Origin: Endocalyx cinctus
Lineage: Eukaryota; Ascomycota; Sordariomycetes; Amphisphaeriales; Apiosporaceae
DNA: 64,000 bases
Assembly: GCA_001600455.1 (NCBI GenBank)
Contig: BCKC01000004.1
Location: forward strand, 744,001 to 808,000
Direction of reading: 5' to 3'
Part shown: in pieces, positions 47,625-58,274 of the stretch
How the letters are laid out: each line of letters starts with the position of its first letter
Numbering within the stretch: the first letter of the stretch is position 1
The notes under the pieces: model-generated
What the model was told of the DNA's origin: nothing
Databases searched by the model: none
Seen by the model: only the letters and a program-made list of their open reading frames with translations
Program-made: the position numbers and the translations under genes

Positions 47625-49320
47625 ATGCTGAATTGGCTATCAAGGGGGTTAAGCCAACAAGAACACTATCCACCCACCGGTGATACGAGATTTTCTGAAG
47701 GTCAACGTCCCCAGATACCAAACGACAAGTATACACACCTAAGGACTGTCAAGGAGCAGAATGTGAAGGAAATCGCCGTGAGATATGAGAAGGTCCAGAA
47801 TTACTATGGTGTTCCCCAGACTCTCTGTATGCGAACGTGACGAGAGACTTAAATCAAGAATATCCATGTATCGCGGTCATTTTGCGGTCAATTCAAGTGC
47901 AGGAACTTCGATTCAACATCACCAGCACAGCGCTTCTTGATGGAATGAAAAATACCCCCTTAAAAGAAGCACTCGGTAACGTCCTAATTTATAGTCAATT
48001 GAAGCTGCAGTTAGAAACTGTCGTCAAAGTGTTGAGTGATGTCCCAAGCCACCTTGAAATAATACTAGATAAGTTTCGAGAGATTGTGAGTAGCATATTA
48101 TTCCCCACGTTTGTCAATCTGCTAAATAATCTACCAGCCAAAAGCGATGCCGACTATCGAAGACGAGGCATATTCTCCCGAGCAAGAATTCAAAGATGTC
48201 CTATCGAACGTTGAAATAGATTTGGATCGACTCGATTTCCTGTCTAGCCCACTCATTAGACAGTCAACCACGATGGAGGAAGTAGAATAAATGAAACGAT
48301 TACACACCGAGGGCGTGGCCGCGAGTGTTTTGCTCCGATCTCTCAGTCGAGCCTGTCCAGTCGATAGACACGAAAGGCATCCCGTTTATCTCGAAGTCTC
48401 AACAGATGACACCTTTGTTTATCAGTCGTCTATCCACGAAACTCATATGGACATACAATCAAGAGAGAAGCGAGAAAACCTAGTCTAGCTTCGTGTGAAC
48501 TCAGTTGTAGATCAAGCAGCGCCAACTGAGACGGGGGATAGTACGATTGTGAAGGCCTCTCCAAAATCCACCAGAAGCATCAGCGTCTCCTATGCCTCCA
48601 TCAAAAACCCGTAGGAGGAAGAGGATGGGGGCCGCGACTCAAAAGCAAGACGTCAACCGTGATGATACTCTAAATGACTCGTTACGAGCCCCCTTAAGTC
48701 AAATTCAAGTATGCCCTGAGTACCTCAGACAACACGACGGCTCTAGTCTGTTGGTGATGCGGTTGAGGGGCGGGGCAAAAAAACGCCACGACATTTATTT
48801 CCTAGAATCGGAGCAGTGCCCGACAACAGAATCCGCTCCAATGGGCATGGCCAGTCTGTTGAGGCATATAGACTATTTTAACTTCTCCTGGAGGGTCCGT
48901 ACGGCGCGGCTCATTGCGGAGGCTGTTTTCCGCATACAGTACACACAGAACCCACCCCGCAGGTGCGAGACGAACGTCGTCTTCTACCAGTATGGCAGGG
49001 AGCTTAAGCCGTTCCTCAAAGTAGAAATCGAACAACAGAAAAGCAAGCTCACGCCTATAAATATGGAGGCCTCCAAACGGGGGCGATGGCTCCTAAACCT
49101 AGCGCTCATTATCTTACAGCTTGGCCTTTCCAAACGCTCGAGGGCGACTCCGGAGGATACGGGTGAAGAGTTGTACCGAGCAGAAATCCTTCACTGTATA
49201 AAGAGAGAAAGTCGCAAGTCCTTGGAGAAATATCTCAAAGTAGTACGCATTGTCGTGAAACTCGATCTAGACGAGCCCGAGTTAGAGAGATCTATTACAA
49301 ACGCATCATTGCCCCGCTGA
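47625..49320 (+). pseudogene. mutated fungal DUF7580-like gene
   Basis: Four blocks in three frames read as one degraded protein. They are 47625-47840, 47837-48150 (LLDGMKNTPLKEALGNVLIY...), 48150-48605 with two in-frame stops (TAA at 48288-48290, TAG at 48486-48488), and 48592-49320 (242 residues). The last block has MRLRGGAKKRHDIYFLES, WRVRTARLIAEAVFRIQYTQ, ETNVVFYQYG and WLLNLALIILQLGLSK. This follows the end of fungal DUF7580-type proteins: an 'RH.vy' strand, a helix with 'r..lA..lA.svLql..tPwl', then 'N..LlaLGi.LLEL'. Both in-frame stops are one C-to-T change from glutamine codons, as RIP would produce. Alternatively, 48592-49320 alone is a functional short gene. The family name is from memory. 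Confidence 0.5.
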
Positions 49321-50221
49321 AGATGATGGAGGGAATAGTTGAGAGCGGGAATGTATAGTAATACTAGCTAGAGAGGTAATGAGAACACGACTTTGATAGA
49401 TAAATGATGCCAATATCTGCCGTAAATGCAATGTGCAAAACTGGATCGTCAAGAAGTCGTTTCGAAGTTTTTACTTATCTATACAACTTGAGGAAGTACA
49501 TAACTACTTCTCAAGTCTCAAGCACGCTCATTTGTATGAAGAGTCGGCGAATTCCACCTGGTCGACGTTGCTACTCTTACAGACCTCCTTAGGACGCTAA
49601 GGATGCTTTATCTTACCTTACGTAAGGACCGACTTTCTCACAAGATAGTTTCGTATTTTCTTTTCAATGTCGTGAATTATCATTCAGAATAAAAACACAT
49701 CACACAAGCTTACGGTTGTAATAATAAAACTTATCAGTACCGCTAAGTATACGAGGAAAAATACGCGGTAATAATCCGCCCTGTCGGATATTCATAGGCT
49801 GAGGTCATGTCAGCTAAAGCTGCTGACAGCGCTGAGCCGTACAATACCCGGATACATCATAATCGAAACTTTCCTACTGGCGTCATCAAATGTTCCAGCT
49901 TAACCCTACTGGATCAAACTATTTTTGTCAATATATCAGTTGCTTGTTTAGGGAGCTCGCTTGCTCTAGTCTCCTATGTAAGTGTCTAACTCGTTCACAT
50001 CATATCTCTCAAAAGGGTTTCGGCTTAGTGATATCTTTCGAGCGGATATCTCTGTTGGTTCTATAAATACCAAGCAAGTTCTATCGTATTTTGAGATATC
50101 CGATCATAACCAACACAGCAGAGCCAATTTTTCATATTAATATTTTGGTTAACCCTTCATTATCCCATTCTAGCCTTGAAATTATCGTACTTTGAAGAAA
50201 ATCGAATATTCAATATTCATA
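49321..50221. other. intergenic, promoter of the LPMO gene
   Basis: No convincing gene. The last 160 bp include a TATA box (listed separately). Confidence 0.5.
50062..50069 (+). promoter_or_regulatory. TATA box (TATAAATA) of the LPMO gene
   Basis: TATAAATA lies 153 bp before the LPMO start codon. Position and sequence fit; the transcription start is not visible from sequence. Confidence 0.45.
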
Positions 50222-51412
50222 ATGAAGTCCGCCGTGCTCGTCTTGCTAGCGACTAGCCAGTACGCTCACGCCCACGTAGCAGCATGGGTGAAGGGCATGT
50301 ATTGTTTGGTATGTCTGTTTCACCTAATAACATTAATCAGATCGGTACTGAACAATATTAGGGTGGTAATGTAATTGGCGAAGACAATCCAAACACCAAC
50401 ACTGCAGTGGATCCGCTATTCAACTTGGCGAAGAGTGATTGGTGGATGCAGCACGATCGTGGATGTGATCAAGTTCCTCCCGCCGATGGAGACTCCCTGG
50501 AATTGCCAGCAGGTGGTTCTTTCACCGTCGAGTTGGCCCATAACCGGGGGCAAACCACTCTCTCCAACAACGGTGCTGATACCTCGGAGTGGCCCGATGG
50601 AAACCAGCATCCGGAGGACTGGCATGAGGCAACTCCAGGGGCCTGTCTAGACGATGGCGCCATGCACGCTCACAATCAGAGCACGGCTTCTGGCAGCGCT
50701 TTTGCTATTTCCTACAACTCAGACATCTCCAAAGTTACCATGGAAAACCTCGTTGTGTTTACCGTCCTGGAGAAGTAGGTGAAAATCTATGGCCTAGGAG
50801 AGTCTCTAACTCACTTACTCACATCCTTATAGCACGCCATGGAAGCGCATAGCAACTTATGATGTTCCAGCTGACTTACCTCCTTGCCCCGATGGAGGCT
50901 GCTACTGTGCATGGCTCTGGGTTCCTGATGGATGTAAGCTATACAACGATGTCCAACCTGAAGTTTTTCACGCTAACTGATGCCTCGTAGGCGGTCAACC
51001 GAACATGTACGATAATTATCGCCCTCTAATAAAGTTTAGATGACAACTAATAGTGTGATAGGTATATGCAAAACTTGAGATGTCATGTTACCGGCTCAAC
51101 CTCCACCAAGACGCTTGCAACTGCAAAGGCCCCTGCCTACTGCGGTGGTGGAACCAATACACCCTGCGTCAGTGGCGCGAAGCAGATGATCGCATGGAAC
51201 CGTAAGTACCTAGTGAACCCAGAGGTTTCTCAAACAACTTTTCACCTGTTTATCTTTGGCACCTTCCCAATCTACAAAAAGGAAAACACTCTAATATATG
51301 CATTTTAACAGAGCTTGATGGAAACAATGTCGAACCTCCAGATGGCGTCTCACCGTGCTATAACGAGAACATGGGCTTCGCGCCTGGTGCCCAGAACGAT
51401 ATTTTCCAATAG
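50222..51412 (+). CDS. AA14-like lytic polysaccharide monooxygenase, six exons
   Basis: Exons 50222-50308, 50362-50774, 50833-50933, 50991-51006 (only 16 bp), 51062-51201 and 51312-51412 give 285 residues; every junction keeps frame. The 17-residue signal peptide ends ...SQYAHA and the mature protein starts [10 protein letters not shown], placing the required N-terminal histidine of the copper histidine brace at position 1. The second brace histidine is probably in ELAHNRGQT. The stretches [25 protein letters not shown] and [25 protein letters not shown] match the AA14 family as I know it. Cysteines are numerous, as expected for secreted oxidases. AA14 enzymes use copper and a peroxide or oxygen co-substrate to cleave recalcitrant xylan on cellulose. 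The next gene is a pectate lyase, a fitting neighbour. Confidence 0.88.
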
Positions 51413-52439
51413 GCGATCTATCTATCGTGGGCTGAGAGACTGAGTATTGGAGAAGCTATTTTAACAGCGCTTGTAAATACGAGGGATTATCATTCTTTAC
51501 CACTATTATAAGAGTACGGGGTTTAAGTTTTACTATGTTTCCTTGGTACAGATATATGATTCAGGGTTGGAAATATAGATTGAGTAGAGTAATACTGTTA
51601 TTTATGTGTTGAGTTTGAAGTACACGCCAAAATCAACGAGGTTACTTTATCTTATCTTGCAGGAGGTAGTTTTGACTTCTCCTGGCTAGTACTACTTACC
51701 AGGGTCATCAGGTCAGAAATGTTCTTTTTGGAATTCTAGAAAAGACGACTGAAGGTACGATCGGCTGTTCGGCACACTTTATAAAATCTTGGAGGAGCCA
51801 ACGCTAATCCCGTGCAGTAGTATGTATTATATATTTACGGGCACTGAGCATATGTATAGTTTTAATATGGCAGTTGTTAATTACTGTTTATACAGCACAA
51901 CTCCCGCTAACATTGAGACGAAACGTGGTAGCTAGTACTTGTTGATCTGGAGAGAAGATAATACTTTTAAGGTTGTGGGACTGCTGATCATCCCCTGTCA
52001 AGGGCGGAGTGCATAATTTTCCTCCAATGGAAGTTTCTCCTCTCCCGGCTTATCCTTGCGATCCGGACTTGTAGGATACCTTTTTTCAGGTACCATTTTC
52101 GGGTATTTTCATACTAATCAACTGATCCCGCATCCGGCTAGATATATCGAATGTTATGGTCACTCTATAAGCCTGTAGTCGGGTTGGAGGTCTCCACATC
52201 TTCTTGCCAAAGCCGGCCTCCGTGGGGGCAATGATGCCGATTCGAGGAATTTCATCATCAAATTTCCAGGGTGCTATTCTCCAACACATTCAAGAGATCA
52301 GTTAGGAATATTTTACCTGGGTTACATATAAAAGTGATGGCAGCTTCTGAAATGCAGCGATCATCTCCATCTCAGACGCGCTTACACTATTCCTCACGGA
52401 AATCATATCAGCTAGCTTTGCGATTTTTTTTATATCACC
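51413..52439. other. intergenic, promoter of the pectate lyase gene
   Basis: No gene seen. A TATA box is listed separately. Confidence 0.5.
52327..52334 (+). promoter_or_regulatory. TATA box (TATAAAAG) of the pectate lyase gene
   Basis: TATAAAAG lies 106 bp before the start codon, in the usual fungal range. Assigned by position and sequence only. Confidence 0.45.
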
Positions 52440-53696
52440 ATGAAGTTCATTAGCGCAGCTCTCCTTGTCTCCGGTTTGGCAGCCGCTACCCCGAGCCCGA
52501 CGGAGAATGAACCTCTTGGCTCTCGTACAATTCAGAAGAGAGCCACTATCACTGATGCTTGTGAAGTCGGCTACTGTACCGAGAATGGCGGGTAAAGTAG
52601 CATTTCACTTGGACTTGAATGATATGTCTCGCTAATGATCGACTGCATAGGACTACTGGTGGTACGGGTGGTACGACGACTACGGTTGCCGACTTGGCTT
52701 CTTTCACCGCGGCCGTAGGTGCCGATGGCCCCGCCGTTGTCGTTTTGGACGCCGCGCTGTCTGGAGAGGCCAAGATCCATGTCACTTCTGACAAGACCAT
52801 CATCGGGATGCCGGGATCAAGTGCGCTTTTTTTCCCATGAAGACTGTGTTCGATAACCGCACATATGCTAATATTAGTTCCTTGCAGGTCTTACCGGTCT
52901 CGGATTGACCATTCTCGAGCAATCCAACGTTATTGTCCGAAACATGAAGATTTCCAAAGTCCTGGCCGACTACGGAGACGGTATTACGGTGCAAGCGTCT
53001 TCGAACGTCTGGATCGACTCGTGCGATATTTCGAACGACCTTGACCATGGCAAGGACTATTATGATGGCCTTATTGACATTGTCCACGCCTCTGAGTGGG
53101 TAACAGTATCTAACACTTACCTACACGACCACGTACGTAGTGCCTCTTGCTTTCTGTCCCTATTTCTCTGTCACACTTCTTGTAATTCTTTTAACAAGAA
53201 AAATAGTACAAAGGCTCACTTGTCGGCCACTCGAACGACAATGGTGACGAAGACACCGGTCATCTCCATGTGACGTACGTAGGTGTTTGGTTCGATAACA
53301 TCAACAGCCGTACACCGATGTACCGATTTGGAGAAGGTCACGTGTTTAAGTAAGTATTCAGCTAATGAGAAGTTCTTTTTTATTTGCCAGCACTGATTTT
53401 TATTTTTCCGTAGCTGCTTTTTCTCCGATCTCATCGAGACTGGAATCAACACGCGAGCCTACGCCCAGATGCTGATCGAGAGCTCGACCTTCGAGAATCC
53501 ACCTATCAAGGCGATTTTCAGTAACGATAATGGTGGTTTGGGCGGAGCCGTAGTCAATGATGTAGACCTTGGTGGAGGTGAAAATCAGGCCCCTGAAGGA
53601 ACCCTGACCTCGGTACCCTACTCGTACACTTTACTCGGATCAGCGAATGTGAAGGCCTACGTGACGGCTAACGCCGGACAATATCTTACTTTCTAA
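52440..53696 (+). CDS. secreted pectate lyase (polysaccharide lyase family 1), five exons
   Basis: Exons 52440-52591, 52651-52820, 52888-53132, 53207-53349 and 53414-53696 join in frame to 330 residues. A signal peptide (MKFISAALLVSGLAAA) is followed by a short propeptide ending in KR. The parallel beta-helix core is typical of PL1: VIVRNMKISKV, NVWIDSCDIS, DYYDGLIDIVHASEWVTVS, YLHDHYKGSLVGHS, HLHVTYVGVWF and NSRTPMYRFGEGHVFN. The arginine in RTPMYRFG corresponds to the catalytic base, and the Asp cluster around DGLID binds calcium. The enzyme cleaves polygalacturonate by beta-elimination at alkaline pH with Ca2+. A glycine/threonine-rich stretch (GGTTGGTGG) precedes the core. It lies 1.0 kb from the LPMO gene, on the same strand. 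Confidence 0.93.
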
Positions 53697-53854
53697 TTGG
53701 GAAGGCATTCTAAGTAGCTCTCCTGTGAGAAAATAGGGGGGGAGGGGGCGTACCGGAGTGAGGGTACATCATGCATGATACCAGCTAGGTAGATGTAATT
53801 ACAGGGCTCAATGAGATATTGATTCCTGGCTCTCCTCTCATACTGAATCTAAAA

Positions 53855-54538
53855 GAGTCTTGCTATTTGCACCTTGATTTTTCAACCTTAGCTGCACCTT
53901 GATTTTTGACAGCTGCATTGTAGCTGCACACTAAGCCTAATCTAATAAAGTATATGAGATTATAATATCGGAAAAATATATTTTTAACTATATTTACTTA
54001 TAACGGCATATTTCTTCTAATGGACATATTTTATATATAATCTATATGGCATTCTTGTCGTTAATAGGACTATTAAGTATGCATTATTTTCGGATTTACG
54101 TTAAAGTTGAATATGATAGTAACTTAATTAGCTGTGAATATGATAATTATCGTAAGTTAGCTAATAAACCCCCTATACCCTTAAACGCACTAAAACTTAG
54201 CGCTTAGTCCCCTAATTTATAGGGGTATTACAGGGGACATACCCATTAATCGCACTATAACGTACCGCGGATTATCACGGCTTATATCAATAAATAACTA
54301 ATTAACACTCAGCAATAACTTTACAAATAACTTATCAATTCTTTTAATATATATATCGTTCAATTGCGATTTTCAAGATATATTTAATTAAGTAATCTCA
54401 CACTTTTACTTATATTTTTCGGTTAGTTAATAATTATGTAAAAAAACAGTATATTTGTATGTAGCCAGTTATATCCAGACTTAGAAGTGTACAGCTGTAC
54501 TGCAGCTGTCAAAAATCAAGGTGCAAATAGCAAGACTC
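53855..54538. mobile_element. hAT-like MITE with 8-bp target duplication
   Basis: The ends are inverted: GAGTCTTGCTATTTGCACC at 53855 and its complement ending at 54538. The arms share further sequence inward (CTTGATTTTT, and GACAGCTGCA nearby). A perfect 8-bp duplication ATCTAAAA flanks both ends (53847-53854 and 54539-54546). At 684 bp with an AT-rich interior and no coding frame, it is a non-autonomous element; an 8-bp duplication is typical of hAT transposases. The left end contains two tandem copies of GCACCTTGATTTTT. It lies downstream of the pectate lyase gene. Confidence 0.85.
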
Positions 54539-54546
54539 ATCTAAAA

Positions 54547-54868
54547 ATGGGAGGGAGGCCGTATATATATACACATCGTAATAATACATTCACACCAGGG
54601 TAACTAGTAGCTACCTGGCACCTGATATCTGACCCTGAAATCTCCAAATAGGGGACTAATAAATAAAACTATTGCCTCCCAACTAATAATACTTTTTATT
54701 TATGTGAGAAATTGGGGACGGGGGGTTAATTTTGAAGATGATAATCACGCTGCGATTTTTTGGATGGAACAGACAAATCTTATATGCGATGTTACGAAAT
54801 ATTACCGGTGCAGTAGGTCTATTTGAGCATTAATTTTGTAGCAGCGATTTGAAATTGTTTACATGAAC
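54547..54868. other. short intergenic segment between two mobile elements
   Basis: No gene seen. It contains a G-tract near 54720-54727 and ends at the LTR target duplication TGAAC (54864-54868). Confidence 0.4.
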
Positions 54869-55072
54869 TGTTGGGTTAAAATCGTAAGATTTTACTGTTA
54901 AAAATGAAGTTATTATTAATTGATAATGTGAAAATAATTCTGCTAGTCAGAATTATTTCGAGTGTAAGTGAGCTGGCGCACAGGCCAGCTCCGCACCGGC
55001 CACATACACCAGCCTGTGGCTGGTGATGTGGCTGGTATGGCTTATACTCCAATTAGCTATTAATAATCAACA
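54869..55072 (+). mobile_element. solo LTR-like element (copy 2)
   Basis: A 204 bp unit from TGTTGGGTTAAAATCG to ATAATCAACA with TG..CA ends and a perfect 5-bp duplication TGAAC (54864-54868 and 55073-55077). It is a close copy of 8232-8442 in opposite orientation. Three perfect hairpins stand in a row: ATAATTCTG/CAGAATTAT (54934-54956), GAGCTGGC/GCCAGCTC (54970-54991) and CACCAGCC/GGCTGGTG (55007-55025). All three are kept in both copies. It ends 47 bp from the stop codon of the MFS gene, so it probably lies within or beside that gene's 3' untranslated region. Confidence 0.88.
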
Positions 55073-55119
55073 TGAACAATATTGGTGTATGAAACTTATG
55101 ACTTGGCGGCCAGCCAGAA

Positions 55120-56883
55120 TTACGCAATCTCAGCATGCGCCGTGTTAGTCTTGGGTACGGTAGGCTCCGTCCCGGCGTCCTGCCGCATAGCTGCCATCTT
55201 CTCGGGTGGAGGAGGGGTCCAATTGGACGAGGTCCTGGGATTCACGTGCTCTATATACATGGTGTCGATCTCCTCCAGCGTGCGCCCTTGTCCCTCAACG
55301 ACGAAGTAATAGACCAGAAGGCCAGCCACTAGGTTGGTCCCGGCGAATACGTATCCATAACGGAAGTCGATCGCCGAAGTAATAAACGGAGAAAAGAACG
55401 CGATCAAAAAGTTCCAGGTCCAATTGCTAGCTGTCGCCAATGCCATCGCTCGTGCTCGATATCTCGACGGGTAAATTTCAGCGATTAATGTCCAAATTAC
55501 AGGTCCCCAAGTTGCTCCGTAGCCGAGAACGAAGAGAGCAGCGAAGATAATCAAAACTATGCCTGCTGTGGGTGTGTTAGATGGTGTTTCGAGATCTAGA
55601 AGGAAGTGGCCGACGGAGGCAAATATTAGGAAGCAGATGAACATCCAGATGCTCCCAGTAATCAGGGACTTGCGTCGACCGTAGTGTTCAACTATGTATA
55701 GTCCAATAAATGTTACCCCAAAGTTGATACCATTGAGTATGATCTGTGTTATGAACGACTCGATATTTACGGACTTGAAGATAGTTGTTCCGTAATAGAA
55801 GAAGTAATTAGCACCCGTTAGTTGTTGGAATGCCTGTAGTAACACGCCAAGAACTATGCGGTAGGTCATGCGTGGGGCCTTGAACATGGAGATCGCGTCG
55901 GCGATAACCCCTTGCGGGACTTGTGCTTCGGCCCGTAGTTTGCTTCCTATCTCTTCCATCTGAGCGTGAATAGCGTAGTGGTTTGCCGGTGCACCATAGA
56001 CTTTCATCAAAGTCTTCCTTGCCTCATCCACGCGTCCTCTCCGGTAGTCAAATCGAGGTGTTTCGGAAAAGGCAAGGATACCAAGACCTAAAATCAAAGT
56101 CCAAAGCCAGCCTAGGCCAATCACAATGCGCCATGATGCGGAATTGTTCTTTTGGTGTGAATATGTGCCATAGTTGAAAGTAGCGGCAAGGAAGATACCA
56201 AGAGTAATAAATAGTTGATAAGTGCAGACCAACGCACCACGAATCCACGGAGGCGCCGTCTCGGCTTGATACATAGGAACGAGGAGACTGAGCGCGCCAA
56301 CGCCCCAACCGGCGACAAGGCGACCTATCATGATTTGCTCCCACGCGTCCACAGATGCGATCTGAATAACAAACCCGATCGCGACGACGATGCACCATAT
56401 GCAGATAGACCAGCGTCGACCTATCCTATCGGCTACGGGAGCAGCGGCCAAGGCACCAATGAGAGTGCCTATCGAAAGAAGGCCTACGATGAGTCCTTGC
56501 CTGACGTTACTAAACGAGTAAGATCCGTCCGACTGAAGTTCTCCAAATCGCCGAAGAAAATCGGGCATTTCGAGAAATCCGGAAATTTGACCAGTATCGT
56601 ATCTGCGAGTCTATTAGTAAGATTCAGAGCGGAAAATGACTGTTACGGGTTGACTGTTACGAGTTCACAGAGACTCTTACCCGAAAATTAAGCCTCCCAT
56701 TGAGACTAGGAAAGCCATCATAAGCGAGGTGCGCGTAATTCGCGGTAGTGGCGAGTAGTCAAAGGATTCATCATGCTCGGATGAATTTTCCTTGTGTTCG
56801 TCGAAGTATATGTGCGTAGTTAGTCCCAGCATGGTTGGATCGGTTGGGTTGGTGTTGGATTGAGACAAAATCTGAGCTAGCAA
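55120..56883 (-). CDS. MFS sugar transporter (sugar porter family), two exons
   Basis: Exons 56883-56681 and 56602-55120 join in phase 2 to 561 residues. The splice rebuilds GGLIFGYDTGQISGF, the conserved end of helix 1 in sugar porters, which neither frame holds alone. Other family motifs: DRIGRRWS between helices 2 and 3, a degenerate PESPR (SETPRF) after helix 6, and QLTGANYFFYYGTTIF in helix 7. Twelve hydrophobic segments are visible. It resembles fungal hexose transporters that import glucose or related sugars by proton symport at the plasma membrane. A 50-residue hydrophilic N-terminus and a 40-residue C-terminal tail are cytosolic. It shares its strand with the large isocyanide-synthase gene, 1.4 kb away; a role in exporting its product is possible but the motifs favour sugar uptake. 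Confidence 0.92.
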
Positions 56884-58274
56884 GTTCCTTCTTCGAGGCG
56901 ATGAAAAATTAAAGAATCAGAAGAACACGAGACACTATTCAACGATCTTTAAGAATTGCTATCTGATCCAAACCTAAATGATCCCACGGGGCATCCACGG
57001 GGTAATGCATGCGAGGGCGGAGGGAGAGATAGCATAGTAATACATACGTACGTACATAATATGATAATTCGTCATAGCCCATAAAAGGACCGAATGAAGC
57101 ATTAGAAAAAAATACAGTCAGATACATATTAAATGCAAGTATAAAAAAGAACCGTGAGATCAAAAGAATATTATTACTATGGATTAGTGACGTCATGAAG
57201 CCGTGTCCATAGGAGCGCCACGTGGATCCGCTATGACGCTGTTTAGACGACGACAGGCCCTTGTCAACCCCGTTGAGAACTTCCAAACAAGGAAACATAT
57301 GGGACAAACTCCGGTGAATAAACCGGACCCGATTCTTAAGATCACGGATAATGCACGGGCAGAATTAATGAAACCGGGCGATCCGGTGCTGGTTCAGAAA
57401 TTATATCGCTCATTATTCTGAAACAGAAATTACCGGAGAAATCCAGATATCAAAGATTTCTAAGCTTAAGTTATACCTGCGATGGACGAATAGACTTAAC
57501 CGAGCTCTCTAATGTGAAGATGTGCATAGCCCTGGAGCAGCACCGATGGAGAAATGGATGAGTGACGAGGGCATACGATAACCGATAATATGCATAATGA
57601 ATTGAAGGTTTAAAGTATAATTTCAACCTAAATAATTATTTACTTAGCAGCCAGTCGCAGTGTTTAGCTAACTTGACAATTTTAGATTTACGAATTTAAT
57701 CCATATCCGTGGATATATGTATATTGGATACATACTGCTGTTAGTTGTAAATAGCACGTTATCTCGATCTTTTCAGATTTTCGGATGCTTCCGTCATTAA
57801 TAGTTAGATTATGACTATTTATTTCTCGATTGCAGGATGGATCGTAGTCTTGGGGATATCTGTAAGTGTTTTTTTTCGGTCTTCTCCATTAAAATTTGGA
57901 TAAATAGAATTAGTAATAACGAACAGTTCTTGCATAATTCTGGGGATAAATAGTAAATACATCTCGACACGCCATTGAGTTGAAAAAGAGAACAAAACCG
58001 TCCGTATAATTAGATGAGGAAAGCTACGAATATTGAGATCTTAATAATTACACTCTGCGTACGATATTAATGCTATCCCGAACTTTGCTCCGCATTGCGA
58101 CTCATTGTACGTATGGTAAAATGATTATATGATTCTCTAAACCTAAACCAATAATATATGCTTGATCGGGAATTGACGCTATTTATCCAACCAGCCCAAC
58201 TCCATCAGTCGCCAGCTAAGCAACTATCATATAGAAAAAATAACTAAATCCCAAACTCCTGAATTTATATCGTA
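56884..58274. other. intergenic between the MFS and isocyanide synthase genes
   Basis: No gene seen with confidence. A plus frame at 57203-57421 (72 codons) and an opposing minus frame at 56939-57307 overlap and lack family features. It holds the 5' region of the MFS gene and the 3' end of the isocyanide synthase gene. Confidence 0.45.

Noticed and set aside
55120..56883. Assignment of the MFS gene as the dedicated isocyanide exporter
   Set aside because: Its motifs are of the sugar-porter family; only proximity supports an export role.
57203..57421. 72-codon plus frame upstream of the MFS gene
   Set aside because: An opposing longer minus frame overlaps it and neither has family features; coding is not supported.
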